A stretch of 64,000 nt of DNA from Ceratopteris richardii. Its lineage: Eukaryota > Streptophyta > Polypodiopsida > Polypodiales > Pteridaceae. The notes beneath the pieces were generated by a model. It did not search any database, was not told where the DNA came from, and saw nothing but the letters and a program-made list of their open reading frames with translations. Both the position numbers and the translations under genes were made by a program. This document shows, in pieces, positions 12,791 through 24,647 of this stretch. The stretch lies in the NCBI GenBank assembly GCA_020310875.1, contig CM035414.1, forward strand, positions 194,740,365 to 194,804,364. The letters are read 5' to 3'. The stretch's first letter is position 1; the number at the start of each line of letters is the position of its first letter.

Positions 12791-13114
12791 ATAATTATAT
12801 AGATAAATAAGTTTAAAAAGTACTAGTGTTTTAAATAATTTCATTAAATATATAAAACTAGGATTAACTAAGAAAAAATTTGAATATATAAATAAATATA
12901 TATATATATATAAAATAGGGTTTCAGGTTTTTAGGATTAGGATTAGGGTTATAGGGTTTAAGGAAAAATCTGAATAAATAAATAAATATATATAAAATAG
13001 GATAATTATATACATAAATAAATATAAAAAGTACTAGTGTTTCAAATAATTTAATTAAATATATATATTTAAATATATATAATTAAATATGATAGGATTT
13101 ATTAAGAAAAAATC

Positions 13115-13117
<3 letters not shown>

Positions 13118-13196
<79 letters not shown>
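13118..13196. repeat. (TA)n microsatellite
   Basis: About 79 bases of uninterrupted TA. It occupies the equivalent place in the next unit of the CACTA-2 intron satellite. Confidence 0.95.
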
Positions 13197-13200
<4 letters not shown>

Positions 13201-13486
13201 AGGGTTTTAAGTTCTTAGGATTAGGATTAGGGTTTTAGGGTTTAAGGAAAAAATCTAAATAAATAAATAAATATATATATTAAATAGGATAATTATATAG
13301 ATAAATTAATATAAAAAGTAGTAGTGATTTAAATAATTTAATTAGATATACATAATTAAATATATATAATTAAATATAGAAAAATAAGATTAGTTAAGAA
13401 GAAATCTGAATATATAAATAAATATATATATTAAATAGGGTTTTAGGTTTTAAGGAAAAAATATGAATAAATAAATAAATAAATAA

Positions 13487-13490
<4 letters not shown>

Positions 13491-13579
<89 letters not shown>
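13491..13579. repeat. (TA)n microsatellite preceded by (AAAT)n
   Basis: About 89 bases of TA preceded by an AAATAAAT run. It is the third expanded TA tract in the same intron. Confidence 0.95.
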
Positions 13580-13583
<4 letters not shown>

Positions 13584-13880
13584 AGGATAATTATATAGAT
13601 AAATAAATATAAAAAGTACTAGTGTTTTAAATAATTTAATTAAATATATATAATTAAATATATATAATTAGATATATATATTTAAATATATAAAAATAGC
13701 ATTGATTAAGTAAAAATTTGAATATATAGATAAAATAGGGAAATTATATAGATTAGGGTTTTAGGTTTTTTTAGCTGTTTAAGTATTTAGGTTTTAGTAT
13801 TTCAGGTTTAAGTCTTCAGGAGTAAGATTTTTAGGTTTAATAAAAAAAACAAATGATCTTAAATGTCTATATTATAGCAG

Positions 13881-14384
13881 ATGGCTTCTTTGGATGAGGA
13901 GAGAATGGCATGCCCTTGAACTCAGTGCAAGTATCAAATTTATCAGAAACGACGGATTTGTACTGCACATGTTAGAGAGTATGGATCCTTTGATAGGAGT
14001 CGACTAGAAAACCTATGCTACCATTCGCATGGTGCACCAGGTGAGCAGATGGACCCAAACGACATTGCACCGGTAACCTCTCGTGGACAAAAGAGAACGA
14101 AGAAGGACTTAGATGTACAAGCAATTACTAAAAATATTACATAGAATGAACATATGGAAGAGATGCTCGAAGCATTTTATGCGATGGACAAAGATCATGA
14201 TGGTGGAGAGGATGTCGAGAGTTTCATGGACACAACAAAATTTCCACGATCACAAGTCGATGAAGAATATGAAAACATGTGAAGACTATCTCGTTTTCCA
14301 CTTTACAATGGAGCAAAGATCACGATGCTCAATCTACAATCCATTTATGGATGGTCAGATAGTAGTGTCACTGAATTGTTCAGG
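13881..14384 (+). pseudogene. CACTA-2 transposase exon 1
   Basis: This is a copy of CACTA-5 exon 1 (51977-52506): MASLDEERMACP, then KRRICTAHVREYGSFDRSRL and the C-terminal YGWSDSSVTELFR, followed by GTAAGCGG as 5' splice site. It is the transposase-associated cysteine/histidine domain. It carries at least three stops (after MACP, at NIT-stop-NEH and at ENM-stop-RL) and a deletion near the end compared with CACTA-5. It cannot make protein. Confidence 0.85.
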
Positions 14385-14477
14385 TAAGCGGAGAACAAAT
14401 TGGCTTTCATTGTTGTATCAAAATAACTTTATTTACTAATATCGTTTTAATTGCTTATTGCAGGCTTCTTAAAGATC

Positions 14478-15315
14478 ATTTTTTGCAACTATATCCCAAG
14501 CATCCTTATTTTCTCTATAATGGGTGCACCGAAAATTGCGGCACGAATAGGAATCTATAGAATATCACCATCAACTTCAGTACCTATATTTTTAGGTGTA
14601 ATAGGATGTTTTTCAACACCCTACACAATATTCCACACTTATTTTGTGACCAATACATGATGCATCATATAAGCCCATAGTGGCTTATTCATACCATCCA
14701 ACTTATTCTGAACAACCAACATACAGAATACATCACTACTTTCAACCATGGCCTCTTATTAAAATACCCTATTGAAAAAAATTGATTATATCTTAAAATG
14801 TTGAACGAAATTACCCTGTCAAGTTTTACTAAACCTATAGCAAACTCCTAGACACTTATACTGGGTGAACCAAAACCTATATATATCTTTGGCACAAAAA
14901 GATGAAAAAGCCTACACAAGCACGTCAATAGTGCATTTGGAGACCGAGACAAGCTTAGATCGTGATTCTAACGTGAGCTCCTAATCAGCATGAGTATGCT
15001 CACCAAATTTTGTGTGATTCTGATACTATGAGAGGAGGGGTGCTGACCACACCCTAGATGAAGCGAAAACCTACTCTTATAGCAATTGTTGAGGTTTGAG
15101 GTCTGCAAAAGCATGCATACAAAACAAGGAAGAAGAAGAAGCTTAGAGCACAGCACACAATACTAAACGTATAACCACTAGAATGTACAAGGATAAGTAA
15201 CCCATTAGGGCAATAGGCATATATAAAAGCTGGGGGAAAAAATCTCGTAAAGAGGGAAAAAAGTGCTCTGGTGGTCCTAATGTGTTCTCACACATCACTA
15301 CCTATGATACTTACA
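14478..15315 (-). mobile_element. Copia-d: 5' LTR, leader and gag start
   Basis: On the minus strand it reads LTR (15315-15087), a decayed primer-binding site (rc of TCTTATAGCAAT beside the LTR), leader with a GGCACAAAAAGATG landmark on the plus strand, the gag ATG near 14753 and about 250 bases of gag. An internal deletion of roughly 100 bases removes gag sequence near 14485-14500. The element ends abruptly against CACTA-2. Same family as Copia-b and Copia-e. Confidence 0.8.
15087..15315 (-). repeat. 5' LTR of Copia-d
   Basis: It starts TGTTGAGGTTTGAGG and ends near TTACA, and aligns with the LTRs of Copia-b and Copia-e through AAGAAGAAGAAGCTT and CACATCACTACCTA. The boundary with CACTA-3 at 15316 is approximate. 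Confidence 0.75.
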
Positions 15316-16199
15316 AACTCATGATGCATACTGTTGTATGTGTCGCTATCCAAATATGATGGTCCGATTGTATTCAGAAGTGTGTTTGCTGCATCTCAGT
15401 ACTAGCAATATCGATCAAGAGTCTTCTCTTTCTCATCAGGAATCATATCCCACTCCTCAAGGTCTTATCATACAGTCTTCAGTAAGCCTGCTCTAAACGC
15501 ATTACGAGCCTAAGATTGTTTATGGGACATCACCTCACATACCGTATGTTGAATCCCATCTAAGATGACAATAGGATACCCAGGTGTCGGCCTATACTCC
15601 TGACAGAGCATCTTTCTGATATAATTTTTGTTATTTTGATCCTGTTCACTCCATTCGAACATGATAGAGTGTCCAAATAGTCTGGAGAAAAACTAACATA
15701 TGTGTTGACACATGGCCTTTTAGGCCCATCACCAAAGCTCCATCACGTATATTGAACACCTTAGAGTCATCATGGTCATGAGCACCCCAAGGTGTATATG
15801 ATGTACTACATGGCTTACCATGTGATGTACATGCATATGAGCTACACTTTCTAGAATTATAAGTGGGAGACACAACATCAATCACACTGCATCCACAACA
15901 TCTACCTCCTCTAGAGCAATGGTAGATCCACTTCTAGAACCTCTTCCTCTAGAGCATGACATCCACCAACAAGATTGGCCCGTACTTGTATCATGATGAG
16001 GTTTCAAATGCATACGTTGACTATTGAAGCCACTAGGGGATGGCTATGAAGGTGGTCATGGTGGAGTCATAAAGCCAAAAGTACCTCTAGACGGAGTAGC
16101 CCCACCCATGGGATTCATGCCTGGTCGGAGTGAGGCCAACAAGAGTGAGGCCACAAGGAATGAGACCGAGGGGAGTGCTATTGTGAGCGATCCAATACT
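15316..16199 (-). pseudogene. CACTA-3 second ORF (TNPA-like) relic
   Basis: The minus strand aligns with CACTA-5 ORF2 (55560-56120): YWIAH, then a shortened LTP-repeat zone, the Ser/Arg-rich zone, EEWDMI-DE-EKTLDRY, and the stretch before the intron. It includes about 60 codons (KNYIRKMLCQEYRPTPGYP, VILDGIQHTVCEVMSHKQS) that are partly absent from CACTA-5. Stops and frame changes are present. A small-ORF DNA-binding role is inferred from the position and the TNPA analogy. Confidence 0.75.
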
Positions 16200-16212
16200 C
16201 TACACTGGTGTT

Positions 16213-17250
16213 TTATCCCACGTTCAGCCAGAAATGCATTAAAATCAGAAGACATATATTCCCCCCTCGATCAGAACGGAGGGTGCCCATTTTACATGGT
16301 GACATATTTTCAGCCAAAACCAAAAATTGTCTGAAGCACATGAACACTTTGGACTTTGCCTTCAATGGATATACCCATCCATGCCTAGAAAAATCATCGA
16401 TAAAAGTCACGACGTAAAGATAATTCCCAAAAGAAGGTGTCTGCATAGGACCACATACATCACTATGTACAAGCTACAATTTTTGAGTAGCCCAAACGGA
16501 ACCATCTTTTGGAAAGGATAAACACTACATTTCGCCCAAAATACAGCCTTCACAAAGATGTTTTCCAAGTGCCTCAAGTTTGGGCAACAATGACACCATT
16601 TCAGATTTCTACAGGCATAAAACTAGCAAAATTCAGATGACGAAAGCATGCATGCCAAAGCTTTACATCTGACATAGCTTGCGAATCATTTACTACACAT
16701 GCCAAATCATTTACAGATCTTTCATAGTCTATGAGCTTAGACAGCCCACGACATAATATGCCAGAAGCAATAATCCAATCGCCATTTGACAGATCATGAA
16801 CTGTACACCTGTCATCAACAAATTTCACAACCAAGCCAATCTTGGCTAATGCAGAAACTGATAACAGGTTCTTTTTGATCCCTGGCACAAATAAAGCATC
16901 TGACAAAGTGAAAGAACTACCATCAAGAGTAGTCAAAATGATCTTACCAACTCCCATAACAGGATAAGAGGAGTTGTTGGTGCATGTAGCAGTATTCCTT
17001 GTAGGAGAAGGCTCGATTGAAGAGAAGAAACTACGCTGCAAGGTAATATGTTTGGTCGCCCTACTATCAAAATACCAAACACCTGAGTCTACCGCAGACA
17101 TGCACTTGTCATGAGAAGATGGGTCAAAATTGCAGACAGTAGTAAACGCCCATTCTTCTTCCTGCACAAGATTTGCAGACTTTGTTTTTGGTGTAGAGGC
17201 CTCTGCAACAACCATTCCAGCCTCTTTCTTCTTTGCCTCTTTAGTAGCCA
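16213..17250 (-). pseudogene. Copia-e protease and integrase N-terminal half
   Basis: The open frame 17305-16601 includes VWYFDSRATKHITLQ, where the protease triplet DSG has become DSR and so lost its glycine. GVGKIILTTLDGSSFTLSD and KLWHACFRHLNFASFM (GAG-pre-integrase) follow. A frame change near 16600 leads to a second piece (16446-16213) with YVVTFIDDFSRHGWVYPLKA and RSDRGGN, the first two catalytic Asp blocks. The rest of integrase, RT and RNase H are deleted. Confidence 0.88.
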
Positions 17251-18154
17251 GTTTTGGACAGTTCTTTATTATATGATCATTCCCTTTACAGTACTTACAA
17301 AACAATTTCTGCTTTTCTGATTTCTTCTCATCTTTATCTTCCTTCTTTGAATATGCAAAATTAGCAGATTTTTGCTTACTAATTGAACAGTTCCATTTTC
17401 CTTTGCCCTTCTAACTAGCCAGGAAACCTTGATCTGCAACTCGCATAATGGACTTGTTCTGCCTAGACTGATCTTCCTGCAACAGAACAAAGACTAACTC
17501 CTCAAATCATAAGGCATTCGGATTGCCTTTCATCATCAAACGAAGAGTAGAAGCAAAACTCTGATATGAATCAGGAAAACCATCCAGAACGGTCAGCACA
17601 AGTGAGCTATCTGGTATAGCCTCATCAACAAAAATCAATTGTTCCTTCAAGTCTTTGATCTTCGTTAGGAAATTGTCCATAGAATCACCTTCATTCATAT
17701 GCTCACTCTCCAAGTGTTTTCGAAGGTAAGCAACATGAGCCTCATTCCTAGCTTGGTACAATGTGATAAGTGTATCCCAAGCATCCTTAGCTATTCTGCA
17801 AGAGCGAATGTGAGGAATAATGGCACGTTTGATAGACAAAGCTATCAATGCATGTGCGTGGGCATCTCTGCCATCCTAGCGAATCTGCTCTATAGTAGGT
17901 GCAGCAGAAACAACAGCACGAACAGGAATCTGCAGAATATCATCTTCGACACCATCTTCATCTGCTCCAGCACCTGTATTTGCAGTACCTGCAGTTAGAG
18001 GTGTAAGAGGACGTCTTTCAACACCCTCCACAATGTTCCACAATCCTTTTGCAACCAATACATGTCGCATCATATAAGCCCATAGTGGGCAGTTGGTACC
18101 ATCCAACTTATCCTCAACAACCAACATCTGGAATACATCATTGCTTTCAGCCAT
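17200..18154 (-). pseudogene. Copia-e gag
   Basis: Gag starts at the ATG ending at 18154 (MAESNDVFQMLVVEDKLDGT, then WAYMMRHVLVAKGLWNIVEG). The UBN2 core continues with HALIALSIKRAIIPHIRS and HVAYLRKHLESEHMNEG. The zinc knuckle CKYCKGNDHIIKNC lies near 17300-17260. All pieces share one reading frame, broken by in-frame stops at 17876-17878 (TAG where Trp is expected), 17507-17509 (TGA) and one near 17412. It would form the virus-like particle shell of the retrotransposon. Confidence 0.9.
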
Positions 18155-18495
18155 GGCCGGTGACTAAAATACCTTGATGCAAAAAATTGAGTATATCTCA
18201 AAAAGTTGAACAGAACTGCCTAGACGAGTTTTGCTAGACATGTAGGAGACTTTGAGACACTTAAACTGGTGAACAAAAATTGGTATATACCTTTGGCACA
18301 AAAAGATGAAATAGCCTAAACAAGCATTGCGATAGTGTGTTTGGAGGCCGAGACGAGCTCACATCGCGATTTCGGCACCACAAAGCGAAGCCCTTTTGAT
18401 CTTAGAAACACGTTAAGTATGCTCACCAAAATTCGTGGGATTCTGAGATTACAAACGGAGGAGTGTTGACGGTGCCCTAGATGAGGCAACGACCT

Positions 18496-18507
18496 GCTCT
18501 GATACCA
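18496..18507 (-). other. Copia-e tRNA-iMet primer-binding site
   Basis: The plus strand reads GCTCTGATACCA, so the minus strand reads TGGTATCAGAGC, the classical initiator-tRNA complement. It lies two bases inside the 5' LTR and fixes the element as minus strand. Confidence 0.9.
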
Positions 18508-18509
18508 AT

Positions 18510-18739
18510 TGTTGGAGATAGACGTCTTCGGAAGCACACGAATAGCACAAGGAAGAAGAAGAAGCTTGGGGCACAGACACACAATACTGAATGTATTACT
18601 AGAGAATGTACAAAGATAAGTAGTGCATTAGTTCAATAGGCGTATATACAAGCCGGGGGAAAAAACCTCCTAAAGAGGGAAAAAAGTGCCCCGGTGGTCC
18701 TAGAGTGTTTAGGCACATCACTACCTAAATATATCAACA
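18510..18739 (-). repeat. 5' LTR of Copia-e
   Basis: A 230-base LTR runs from TGTTGGAGATAG to ATATCAACA. It is homologous to the Copia-b 3' LTR and the Copia-d LTR. Its outer edge joins the CACTA-3 leader at CATCTCTCTCTC. Confidence 0.9.
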
Positions 18740-18772
<33 letters not shown>

Positions 18773-19493
18773 ATCTCTCTCTCCATCTCTATTTCTAATA
18801 GAGAAAAGAACAATCACTTACATTGATGTAGTTCTTTGGATTGTATTTGTCAAAGCCCAATCAACATCATCTCTCATCAAATTGCAATGAACGGATGCCA
18901 AAAAGCTCTTGCAAAACCAAAGAGAAGAGAATTTGCAAAATAGAAAATGTGGAGAAAGAAAAAGGATGAAAATACAGGCATTACTTATCGAAAGTAGAGA
19001 TCTAGAGAGAGAGAGATGTGTGTGTAGAGAGATAGATCTGTGTGTTAGTGTGTGTGCACAATATAGTCAAAATGTGGGTGTATGAGCACAATGTACATGC
19101 ATGCAAAAACTCGACACATTGCAGTTCAAAATAGTAGGGAATGTCGAGTTTTTGCTCTTGGGTTCGATTATGTAAAAAACAAGCCATCTTTATAGATGTC
19201 GACATAGACATTAATATAGGTGACACTATAAGCATCGGTATGTGCATCGATATTTCTAGTAAATTACCTACACTCATACCGGCATTCATACCGGCACTTA
19301 TACTAGTGCATATACCGGTGGCCAAAAATTCTGAGGCATATACATACACCAATATTCTAACGGTTATACCGATGGTCAAGTGATCGGCAGTAGGATTTAT
19401 ATGATCTTTCTAGGCATTTCGATTGGTCATTTCGACAACCAAGCATGACCGTCGATATGGCTAGCATTGTCATGGCTCTCATATGTTGTAGTG
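18740..19493 (-). mobile_element. CACTA-3 5' terminal region
   Basis: Reading the minus strand from 19493 it begins CACTACAACATATGAG, the same terminus as CACTA-5 but with the canonical first C. Subterminal ACCGG/TACCGATG-type motifs follow, then a CAAGAGCAAAAACTCG landmark, a short pyrimidine/CA leader, a leader intron ending GGTTTTGCAAG and a second 5' splice site ATGTAAGTG before a CT/GA tract (18741-18790). Order and splice sites match 48804-49550 of CACTA-5. No ORF is present, as expected for a leader. Confidence 0.85.
18741..18790. repeat. (CT)n tract at the Copia-e/CACTA-3 junction
   Basis: A CT-rich microsatellite that corresponds on the minus strand to the GA tract at 49433-49548 in the CACTA-5 leader intron. 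Confidence 0.9.
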
Positions 19494-20091
19494 GTGGAGG
19501 CATCTCGCCTTTGTTCAGCTCTTGAAGAAAGGCCCCTTCTTTATCATTCATAGTGATATCATCTATTGGATCTATTAGCCATCTAGTTGGCTCTCCCCCC
19601 CTCCCCCACCCACATTTCACTACAAAGAATACGGGCGCATAACAATGGTTAAGGCGACACAATTTCGTCGCTATAAAACTGCAAAATACATCGCAATGAG
19701 CCTTGAGTGTGCACCATCGATTAAACGACGAGCCAAATGATGTTTTTTTTCGACGTGTGGCGCAATGATGTGTGCGAGGCTCGCATAGAGCGTTGCTAAC
19801 ACGATGATTTTAATCAGCATCGCATAAGCGATGCTAAAAAAATTCGCTTATGTGACATCAGCTCTAGTGGTTTTTTCGACGCGTAAGCATCGCTTACATG
19901 ACGGTCTCTTGATAGAAAAGAATTAAAACGTTGGAGGCTCTTCGATCGGCATTTTCATGCATCTGATTGAAGAGGGTCTCCAACATTCACAATTGCACTG
20001 CACTTACGAGCTGAAACAAGTATATGCAAAATTGTTGTTTTGCCTAAGCTCTCTCTTATCGTCTCCCTCTGTCTCTATTTCTCTCTTTCTA

Positions 20092-20133
20092 CATTTTTCT
20101 CTCTTTGAATTCTCTCTCTCTCTCTCTCTCTCT

Positions 20134-20183
<50 letters not shown>

Positions 20184-20190
20184 CTTTCTT
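20092..20190. repeat. (CT)n tract in CACTA-4 leader
   Basis: Interrupted CT repeat in the presumed leader exon. The long Ser/Leu frame on the plus strand and Arg/Glu frame on the minus strand are artefacts of it. Confidence 0.95.
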
Positions 20191-20335
20191 TGCACGTTAT
20201 TCAAGAAGCTAACCAAGCAAAACATATGGCTAACTATTGTAAGTACAATTTCTGTTCTTTGTATATCATTTGAATTGTGTTATTTTCATTAGATAGCATA
20301 CTCACACTTATTGATATGCACTTATATACTTATAC

Positions 20336-21020
<685 letters not shown>

Positions 21021-21160
21021 TGAATGAATTATATAATTAAAGTATTAAAACACATGCTTAATATAAAAAATAATAACAATCAATAAAACAAAACTCTTCA
21101 TTGCTTAATACCATACACACAATTCAAAACATAACTGAAATGAAAAATATATAGATAAAC

Positions 21161-21273
<113 letters not shown>

Positions 21274-21299
21274 AAATACATATAATCCAATGTCATAAT

Positions 21300-21990
21300 C
21301 AACTAGAATCCTAATCATCATCATCATCAGTAGCATCATTATCATCCTGATCATCCTCATCCTCATCGTCATGATCACCTTGTGATAATCGAGATCGTCT
21401 CTCCTATGTCTGTCTCTCCACCTCATCCATATCTATCTCTCCATAATACTCATTTAATACATATGGCAAACATAAATAAATAAAACAATTAAACCATTCA
21501 TAAAAATAAAATAATTATATAAAACTTAATAATACTCACAAAGGCATCAGGATGATCTCGCATATACTCGCTCAAATGCCGATATCCAAAATGTGTACTC
21601 GATCTCATGTTTTGTAGGATATCGGCCATAATCCTTTCCCTGCATTGAAACAAATAAAAAAGATTAGTTGCTTGCATTTTAACTAAAATAAAAGATATAC
21701 TCACAATAACACATATACTTACAAATGTAGCTACAAAACCATTATGGCCCATTTGGCCTAGGTGCGATGTGTGGCTCAACTCCACTCTCTTCTTTGCAGC
21801 AACTTGTTTATTTAAGAAAAAATACAGAAATTAAATGTCAAAAATTACTAAAATATATAAAAATTATAAATATGAACTATTAATTTGTGTACCTTCTGCT
21901 GAGGAATTGACTCCTGAAGACGTAGATGTCTAGGAAAAAACTGCCACGTCTCAAGTGGTATGTTAGGTCACCTCTAATTTTTTTTCAGCA
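21300..21990 (-). pseudogene. CACTA ORF2-like relic, antisense within CACTA-4
   Basis: The minus strand gives an exon (ELSHTSHLGQMGHNGFVATF) ending at a GTAAGT site, an intron of about 70 bases ending TTTCAATGCAG, and a second exon (RERIMADILQNM, FGYRHLSEYMRDHPDAF), then a further intron and an acidic tail (DHDDEDEDDQDDNDATDDDD). SHLG-x2-G before the intron and a GY-x-H-x-LS motif after it, with the intron in the same place, match CACTA-5 ORF2 at 56080-56326. This supports homology, but it lies opposite to the transposase exons to its right. Confidence 0.55.
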
Positions 21991-22384
21991 GACAATATCT
22001 CCTGTTAATTTAATCTGAAACAGAAAAAAAAAATCAGAATACATACACATATATACACACATACACATACACATACCCACATACACATATACATGCAAAT
22101 ATATATGCATACATATATATATACATATACACATATACATACATATAACATAAACACACATATACATATCCACATATATACATACACACACATGCATGCA
22201 TATACACTCATTCATACAAAATACATGCATTTATCCCACAATAATGTGTAGTTGTGTATATGTGAATATGTATGTATGTGTAAATGTGAATATGTGAATA
22301 TGTGTGCATGTGTAAATATATATATGTGAATTTTTTGTGTATGTAGATAATTAGATTATTAATATCAAATACCATTACTTGTAG

Positions 22385-23180
22385 ATTATGATGAATGAGA
22401 TGGAACTCCATCACCGTCTCCTCATCGTGCAATGACTATATACTGTAAGTATATCAATATTTAATTTTAAATATATTTGATGGATACATAACTTATATTT
22501 TTTTTTGTTTCTTATTATGTGAATATTCTGATCAATTAGAGGGTACTCCACCACCTCCTACCCATGCAATGACTTCACATGTGTCCTCCAATAGGAATTA
22601 TGATGAATTTTACTATCAAGAGCATATTATATGTTGGTGTAACTCTTGTTATGGCACGTATCAGAGACCACGATTAGAATGTATTGAACATGAGGTAGAG
22701 TATGGTACTTTTGAGCGTGCACCATCACTTAGTCAACGTGATAATGCTTGGGTATGTATTTTTTATATATATTAATGTCATTATTTTATTTAAAAACCAT
22801 ATACAAAATCAAATTACTGTTGATATATAGGAATACTTGCTCGATAGTGATGATGATGATAATTTTTCTCATAATGTTAATATACCTCGTACACGTCATG
22901 GACTTGCTGTTCATCAATTACAAGTAAAGGTTTCTAGAAATCCTGTACCTCCTGGTTTAGAGATTGAAATGGCTAGAGATTATCCATTGCCAGCTCGTGA
23001 TTGTTCTTTAGTACAAACATATGATAGAATAAGATATGGAGGATGGAATAGAGGACCCCTTCCTTTAGATGGAGAGTTTCTCAACTTTTGGGGTATCGAT
23101 CGGGAACTAGATAGAGTCATTTTGTCTTATCCCAACTGCCCACCTCCACTCATCACTGATTTGGATGAATTGTTTGGCCT
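22385..23180 (+). pseudogene. CACTA-4 transposase-associated exons
   Basis: The main exon (about 22541-22752) reads HIICWCNSCYGTYQRPRLEC and EHEVEYGTFERAPSLSQRDN, the C-x2-C ... C-x2-H pattern seen at the start of CACTA-5 exon 1. It is followed by GTATGT, an intron ending TATATAG at 22830, and an exon (22831-23180) with LLDSDDDDNFSHN and DGEFLNFWGIDRELDRVILS. An upstream half-exon at 22385-22447 resembles the start of the main exon. The protein is cut short at about 23180. The tnp2 catalytic region is not present. Confidence 0.6.
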
Positions 23181-23330
23181 TGTTCCAACTCTTCCATAAA
23201 CAGCACACAAGGCTAGAGCCTTTAGGGGACACCGGGTGGGGGGAGAACAAAAGCATGAGAATCCCTTTGTCCTTCCAACCAGGATTTGGACATAGGGATT
23301 TGGTTATTAAGATAGATTATATAAAGGGAA
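23181..23330 (-). pseudogene. reversed LINE ORF2 scrap
   Basis: The plus strand (TTCCAACTCTTCCATAAACA, then AGCACACAAGGCTAGAGCC) matches the reverse complement of LINE ORF2 around 41620-41730. Translating both in the same antisense frame gives HTRLEPLGDTGWGENK here against HTRLEPFGKTGIGENN there. So it is an inverted fragment of a LINE related to the one at 38-42.8 kb, joined to the CACTA-4 exon. Confidence 0.6.
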
Positions 23331-23429
23331 TTCAAATGAGGATTTGGAGGGATCAAGTGAGAATGCGAATACACATCTCCACCTTCACAACATGCAAGTA
23401 CTCAAGAGAAAGGTAAATCAAAATAATAA

Positions 23430-24647
23430 ATCACATAAAACATTTTTCTAAGAGGTTAAAGTTCACCATTTTTGAGAAAGATTTTAATTTTCCTATTCTT
23501 GAGTCATAGTATTGGTTGAACCTTGTTTCTCTCCCTTTTTGGAACATGTACATAACATTCACTTCCAAATACTTTGGAATGGGAAACAGAAGGTTTTTTT
23601 ACCAGTGTAGGCTTCTTGTGGAGTTTTTCCATCAAGTGCCTTGGTGTAGCTTCGATTCAAGATGTAGACAGCAGTGTTGACAGCCTCTGCCCAAAATTGA
23701 TAAGGCAAACCCTTTCCTTTCAACACACACCTTGCCATCTCCATGATGGTTTGATTCTGACATTCTGGAACACCGTTTTGTTGAGGACTATGTGCCACTA
23801 TGAGTTGATGCTTGATTCCGTTACTTTTGCAGAAATCTTCAAACTCTGTTGATGTGAACTCACCACCACCGTCTGTCCTAAATTTCTTCATCTTCTTCCC
23901 TGTTTCAGTTTCAAAAAGCTCAAGCCATTCTTTAAACTTAGGAAAATCTTGAGCCTTATCGTGAAAGAAGTACACCCACATCGTCCTACTATAGTCATCG
24001 GCAAGTAGCATGAAGTAGGAAGATCCGCCCAAGGCCTATGTTGGCATTTTTGTACACAAGTCACCATGCATCAACTCTAGAGGATAGCTTGCCCTCTTCT
24101 TGCTTTCTTGTGGAAACGCCTTCCTCTGGTGCTTGCCCATCATGCAATCTTCACATGGTTCCTTCGTGTTTGCAATCCATGGTAGGTGTGCAACGATACC
24201 TGCGCAATGCATCTCCTTCCGTACAGGGTATCCAATGTGGCTGAATCTCTCATGCCATAGCTTAATTGTGCCCATGTTTGTAGTGGTTGTAAGAGCACAC
24301 AACTCATACAAGTTCTTCCTCCTTATGCTAGTCCCAACAATGTTGTTGTTACCGTCCATAATCTTAGCTCCTGTCTTACTTAAAGATACTTGATGACCTT
24401 GATCAGTCATATAAGCTACTGAAACTAGATTTTGTTTTATTTGTGGAACGTTCATCACATTTGAAAGCTTTCTGATATTGCCATTAGAGTTAATGAAAGA
24501 AACCGTACCTTTGCCCTGTGTAGGACATCTTGCATTTTTTCCTACCTTTACTCTAATGGGTTCCTTTAGAGGTTGTAAGGAACTGTAAAGGTCGTTTCTA
24601 CTTGTCATGTGATTTAGATGCACCACTGTCCAACACCCATGATTCAT
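23430..24647 (-). pseudogene. Copia-f GAG-pre-integrase and integrase
   Basis: The frame 24647-23559 is continuous except for one TAG at 24036-24038. GAG-pre-integrase reads KLWHERFSHIGYPVRKEM and CEDCMMGKHQRKAFP. The integrase core shows LLADDYSRTMWVYFFHDKA, KFRTDGGGEFTSTEFEDFCK and HSPQQNGVPECQNQT, so the D-D-E blocks are recognisable and the Glu is kept. After a frame change near 23580 the linker FGSECYVHVPKRERNK follows and then homology stops. It would insert retrotransposon cDNA if intact. Confidence 0.88.

Larger units (their letters stand above)
16200..18739 (-). mobile_element. Copia-e, minus strand, 5' half retained
   Basis: In element order it holds the 5' LTR (18739-18510), primer-binding site, leader, gag, protease and the first part of integrase, ending abruptly at about 16200 against CACTA-3 sequence. 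It is the best-preserved member of the Copia-b/d/e family. One frame carries most of gag-protease with only a few stop codons. Confidence 0.9.
15316..19493 (-). mobile_element. CACTA-3, split by Copia-e and internally deleted
   Basis: Two minus-strand parts of one CACTA family flank Copia-e. 18740-19493 is the 5' end with terminus and leader exons, and 15316-16199 is the second ORF. The whole transposase gene that should lie between them is missing, as is the 3' end. The simplest reading is that Copia-e inserted in the leader intron and a later deletion removed the 3' half of Copia-e together with the transposase. Confidence 0.7.
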
